Below, in pieces: positions 12,049 through 13,757 of a stretch of 13,757 bases of DNA. Source of the DNA: Bacillota bacterium. GTDB taxonomy: Bacteria; Bacillota; Clostridia; Christensenellales; Aristaeellaceae. A program made the translations under genes and the position numbers. A model generated the notes under the pieces. It did not search any database. It had not been told where the DNA came from and worked only from the letters and a program-made list of their open reading frames with translations. The stretch's first letter is position 1. Each line of letters opens with the position of its first letter. The DNA is taken from NCBI GenBank assembly GCA_023415145.1, contig JAEZLW010000154.1:1-13757 (forward strand). The letters run 5' to 3'.

Positions 12049-13671
12049 ATGTCCTTTTGTTATGTAAGTGCAACCCAACTGGAAAAACACATCGGGCAGC
12101 GCAGGCTGTTTTCCATTCCGCTTTTGCAGATTTATCAAGGAGACCGGATCGGGCTCATTGGGCGCAACGGCGCGGGAAAATCCACACTGCTGTCCCTATT
12201 GTGCGGGGAATCTGATCCGGACGGGGGAATCATCAAACGGGAGGTCCCCATCCATCTGGTGCATCAATTCGGCGCACCGGATCAAGAAGCGGAGGCGCAA
12301 GCCCTGAAGGAGTTCCGCGTCTTGGATGCTGCAAAGCGCGTTTCACGCAGCGGCGGGGAGGCAACCAGGCTGCGTCTGGCCCAAACGGACATCACAAGAA
12401 TCAAGCTGCTTTTTTGTGATGAGCCTACCGCCAACCTGGATTCAGAAGGGCGAACGCTGCTACAAAAGAAGCTGGAGCAGTGTGACACCTTCGTGCTGGT
12501 GAGCCATGACCGGGAGCTTTTAAACGGCCTGTGCAACTGCATCTGGCATCTCAATGAGGAAACGGTCACCGCCTATCCAGGCAACTATGATGATTTTTTG
12601 CGCATTCAGGAAACGGAAAAGGCGCAAAAGGCCAGGGATTATGAGCGGTACATTTCGGAAAAGACGCACCTTCAGGAAGCGCTGAATACCACGGCCCGCA
12701 AGGCATCCAAAATGAAGGGCCCACCCAAGCGAATGGGAAACAGCGAAGCCAGGCTGCACAAGCGCGATAACAAATCCCAGGAAAAGCTGCACAATGCCAA
12801 AAACGCCCTCAAAACCAGGCTGGAAAAGCTTCAAATGGTGGAACGCCCCCGGGACGAGACCGCCATTCACCTGGATTTTTCCCTGACCGACCCGCCACAA
12901 AGCCGCACCGTGCTCCGGGCGGAACATGTATCCTTCGGCTATGACAAGCCTTTGTTTTGGGACGCTTCCTTTGAGTTGCCCCTGGGGAGCAAAACAGCGC
13001 TTGTAGGCCCCAACGGCGCGGGCAAGTCCACCCTTCTGCGGCTGATCCGGGAAGGGGCAGAGGGCATCCGCAAGACGCCCAAGGCTACGCTTGGCATATT
13101 CGGCCAGGAGTTTGAGACGCTGGATATGGAAAAAACCGTGCTTGCCAATGCCCTCAAGCACAGCATTCAAAGCGAAACGGTGGTCCGGACGGTACTTCAT
13201 CGCCTTTTGTTCTCCCGTGATGAGATGAACAAGCCTGCTTCCGTCCTTTCGGGCGGCGAGCGGGTGAAGCTGGCCTTTGCCCAGCTTTTTGCAGGTCCAG
13301 CCAACGTGCTTTTGCTGGATGAGCCTACCAATTACCTGGACATCCTTTCCCTGTCGGTGCTGGAGACCATGCTCCGGGAGTACGAAGGCACGGTGCTGTT
13401 CGTATCCCACGACCAGGCCTTCGTTTCGGCGGTGGCGCAAAGGCTGCTTATCTTGGAAAACGGAAAGCTTCAAACCTTCGAGGGAACGCTTCAAAACTAC
13501 CACCAAAGGCACACCGTCCAGTCAAACACGGCCTTTGACCGCACCCGGCTGCAAATGCGCCTGTCGCAGCTTTGCGACAGCATCGGCCATGCGACCCCCA
13601 TGGAAAAGGAACGGCTGGAAGAAGAATATGCCGCCTGCCTCAGGGAGTACCGGGCGTTGGGGGAAACGTGA
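12049..13671 (+). CDS. ABC-F ribosomal protection protein (antibiotic-resistance type)
   Basis: This soluble protein of 540 residues has two ATPase domains and no membrane segment. ABC-F proteins bind the ribosome E site, and resistance members dislodge peptidyl-transferase or exit-tunnel drugs. Domain 1: Walker A GRNGAGKST (38-46), signature SRSGGEA (99-105), Walker B LLFCDEPTANLD (120-131). The interdomain linker (about 185-270) carries PKRMGNSEARLHK, a motif I associate with resistance members such as Vga- or CplR-like proteins. Domain 2: Walker A GPNGAGKST (320-328), LSGGERVKLA (400-409), LLLLDEPTNYLD (420-431). Both catalytic glutamates (E125, E425) are present. Domain 1 has only about 54 residues between Walker A and signature, so the arm insert of EttA-type proteins is missing. 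The start at 12049 has GGGAGG 7 bases upstream; a TTG at 12007 in frame is less likely. The drug profile cannot be read from the sequence. Confidence 0.88.
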   Translation: MSFCYVSATQLEKHIGQRRLFSIPLLQIYQGDRIGLIGRNGAGKSTLLSLLCGESDPDGGIIKREVPIHLVHQFGAPDQEAEAQALKEFRVLDAAKRVSRSGGEATRLRLAQTDITRIKLLFCDEPTANLDSEGRTLLQKKLEQCDTFVLVSHDRELLNGLCNCIWHLNEETVTAYPGNYDDFLRIQETEKAQKARDYERYISEKTHLQEALNTTARKASKMKGPPKRMGNSEARLHKRDNKSQEKLHNAKNALKTRLEKLQMVERPRDETAIHLDFSLTDPPQSRTVLRAEHVSFGYDKPLFWDASFELPLGSKTALVGPNGAGKSTLLRLIREGAEGIRKTPKATLGIFGQEFETLDMEKTVLANALKHSIQSETVVRTVLHRLLFSRDEMNKPASVLSGGERVKLAFAQLFAGPANVLLLDEPTNYLDILSLSVLETMLREYEGTVLFVSHDQAFVSAVAQRLLILENGKLQTFEGTLQNYHQRHTVQSNTAFDRTRLQMRLSQLCDSIGHATPMEKERLEEEYAACLREYRALGET

Positions 13672-13679
13672 TGATAAGC

Positions 13680-13710
13680 GGGGAGAGAACCTTTTGAAAA
13701 GGCTTCCCCC
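13680..13710. repeat. Inverted repeat after the ABC-F gene, possible terminator
   Basis: A perfect core CCTTTT-G-AAAAGG (13690-13702) is flanked by GGGGA (13680-13684) and TCCCC (13705-13709), forming an imperfect long hairpin 8 bases after the stop codon. No T-tract follows on the plus strand, so if it ends transcription it is not by the canonical intrinsic route. Its TTTTGAAAA core and G/C-run arms resemble the hairpin at 11-48. Confidence 0.5.
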
Positions 13711-13721
13711 CCTATCCGCAC

Positions 13722-13755
13722 GCTCAATCGTCGCACTGCTTCGCTGCCGCTCGCA
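13722..13755 (+). repeat. Dispersed 34-base repeat module, copy C (at window edge)
   Basis: The module starting GCTCAATCGTCGCA, then CTGCTTCGCTGCCGCTCGCA, matches the two tandem modules at 4423-4456 and 4466-4499 with a few differences at the same variable positions. It lies just after the ABC-F gene and its hairpin, and probably continues past the window end. Confidence 0.65.
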
Positions 13756-13757
13756 TT

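Noticed and set aside
12520..13512. 330-codon open frame on the minus strand
   Set aside because: It lies wholly opposite the ABC-F gene, whose domains and motifs are complete. No family motif is visible in the antisense product.

Overview
The window looks like a chromosomal segment from an anaerobic Firmicute of the class Clostridia, probably a gut or rumen commensal. The signs are AG-rich Shine-Dalgarno sites, a CUT1-type sugar transporter operon, RecD2 rather than RecBCD, a Clostridia-style ABC-F protein, and moderately GC-rich coding DNA broken by AT-rich control regions. This placement comes from protein style, not from a marker gene. I see no rRNA, tRNA, CRISPR array, transposase or phage gene.

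Left and centre (517-8911, minus strand): a sugar-use locus. In transcription order it holds a LacI-family regulator (7883-8911), a secreted GH66 dextranase-like enzyme (5876-7705), an extracellular sugar-binding protein (4656-5858), two MalF/MalG-type permeases (3189-4139 and 2326-3189), and a cytoplasmic (alpha/alpha)6-barrel glycosidase resembling GH125 (517-2313). The inferred pathway is: GH66 cuts an alpha-1,6-glucan such as dextran outside the cell, the ABC transporter imports the isomalto-oligosaccharides, and the intracellular glycosidase trims them. No transporter ATPase is encoded here. The promoter at 7784-7812 lies between two LacI-type operators (7815-7830, a perfect palindrome, and 7749-7766), which suggests substrate-controlled repression.

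Right (8916-11776, minus strand): recD2 and a comF-like gene overlap, and the LacI gene follows comF by 4 bases. The regulator therefore appears to be transcribed from the housekeeping recD2 promoter. Divergently, an ABC-F gene of the antibiotic-resistance (ribosome protection) type runs to the right (12049-13671). The recD2 and ABC-F promoters face apart and share almost the same -35 bases. The ABC-F mRNA has a leader of about 180 nt with a tiny upstream ORF and possible attenuation hairpins.

Repeats: gene-free stretches are full of GC-rich repeats. A 490-bp element with imperfect 26-bp terminal inverted repeats nearly fills the gap between the binding-protein and permease genes. Modules of a dispersed repeat occur at 266-371, 4417-4582 and 13722-13755. 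Hairpins with a TTTTGAAAA core lie near both window edges.
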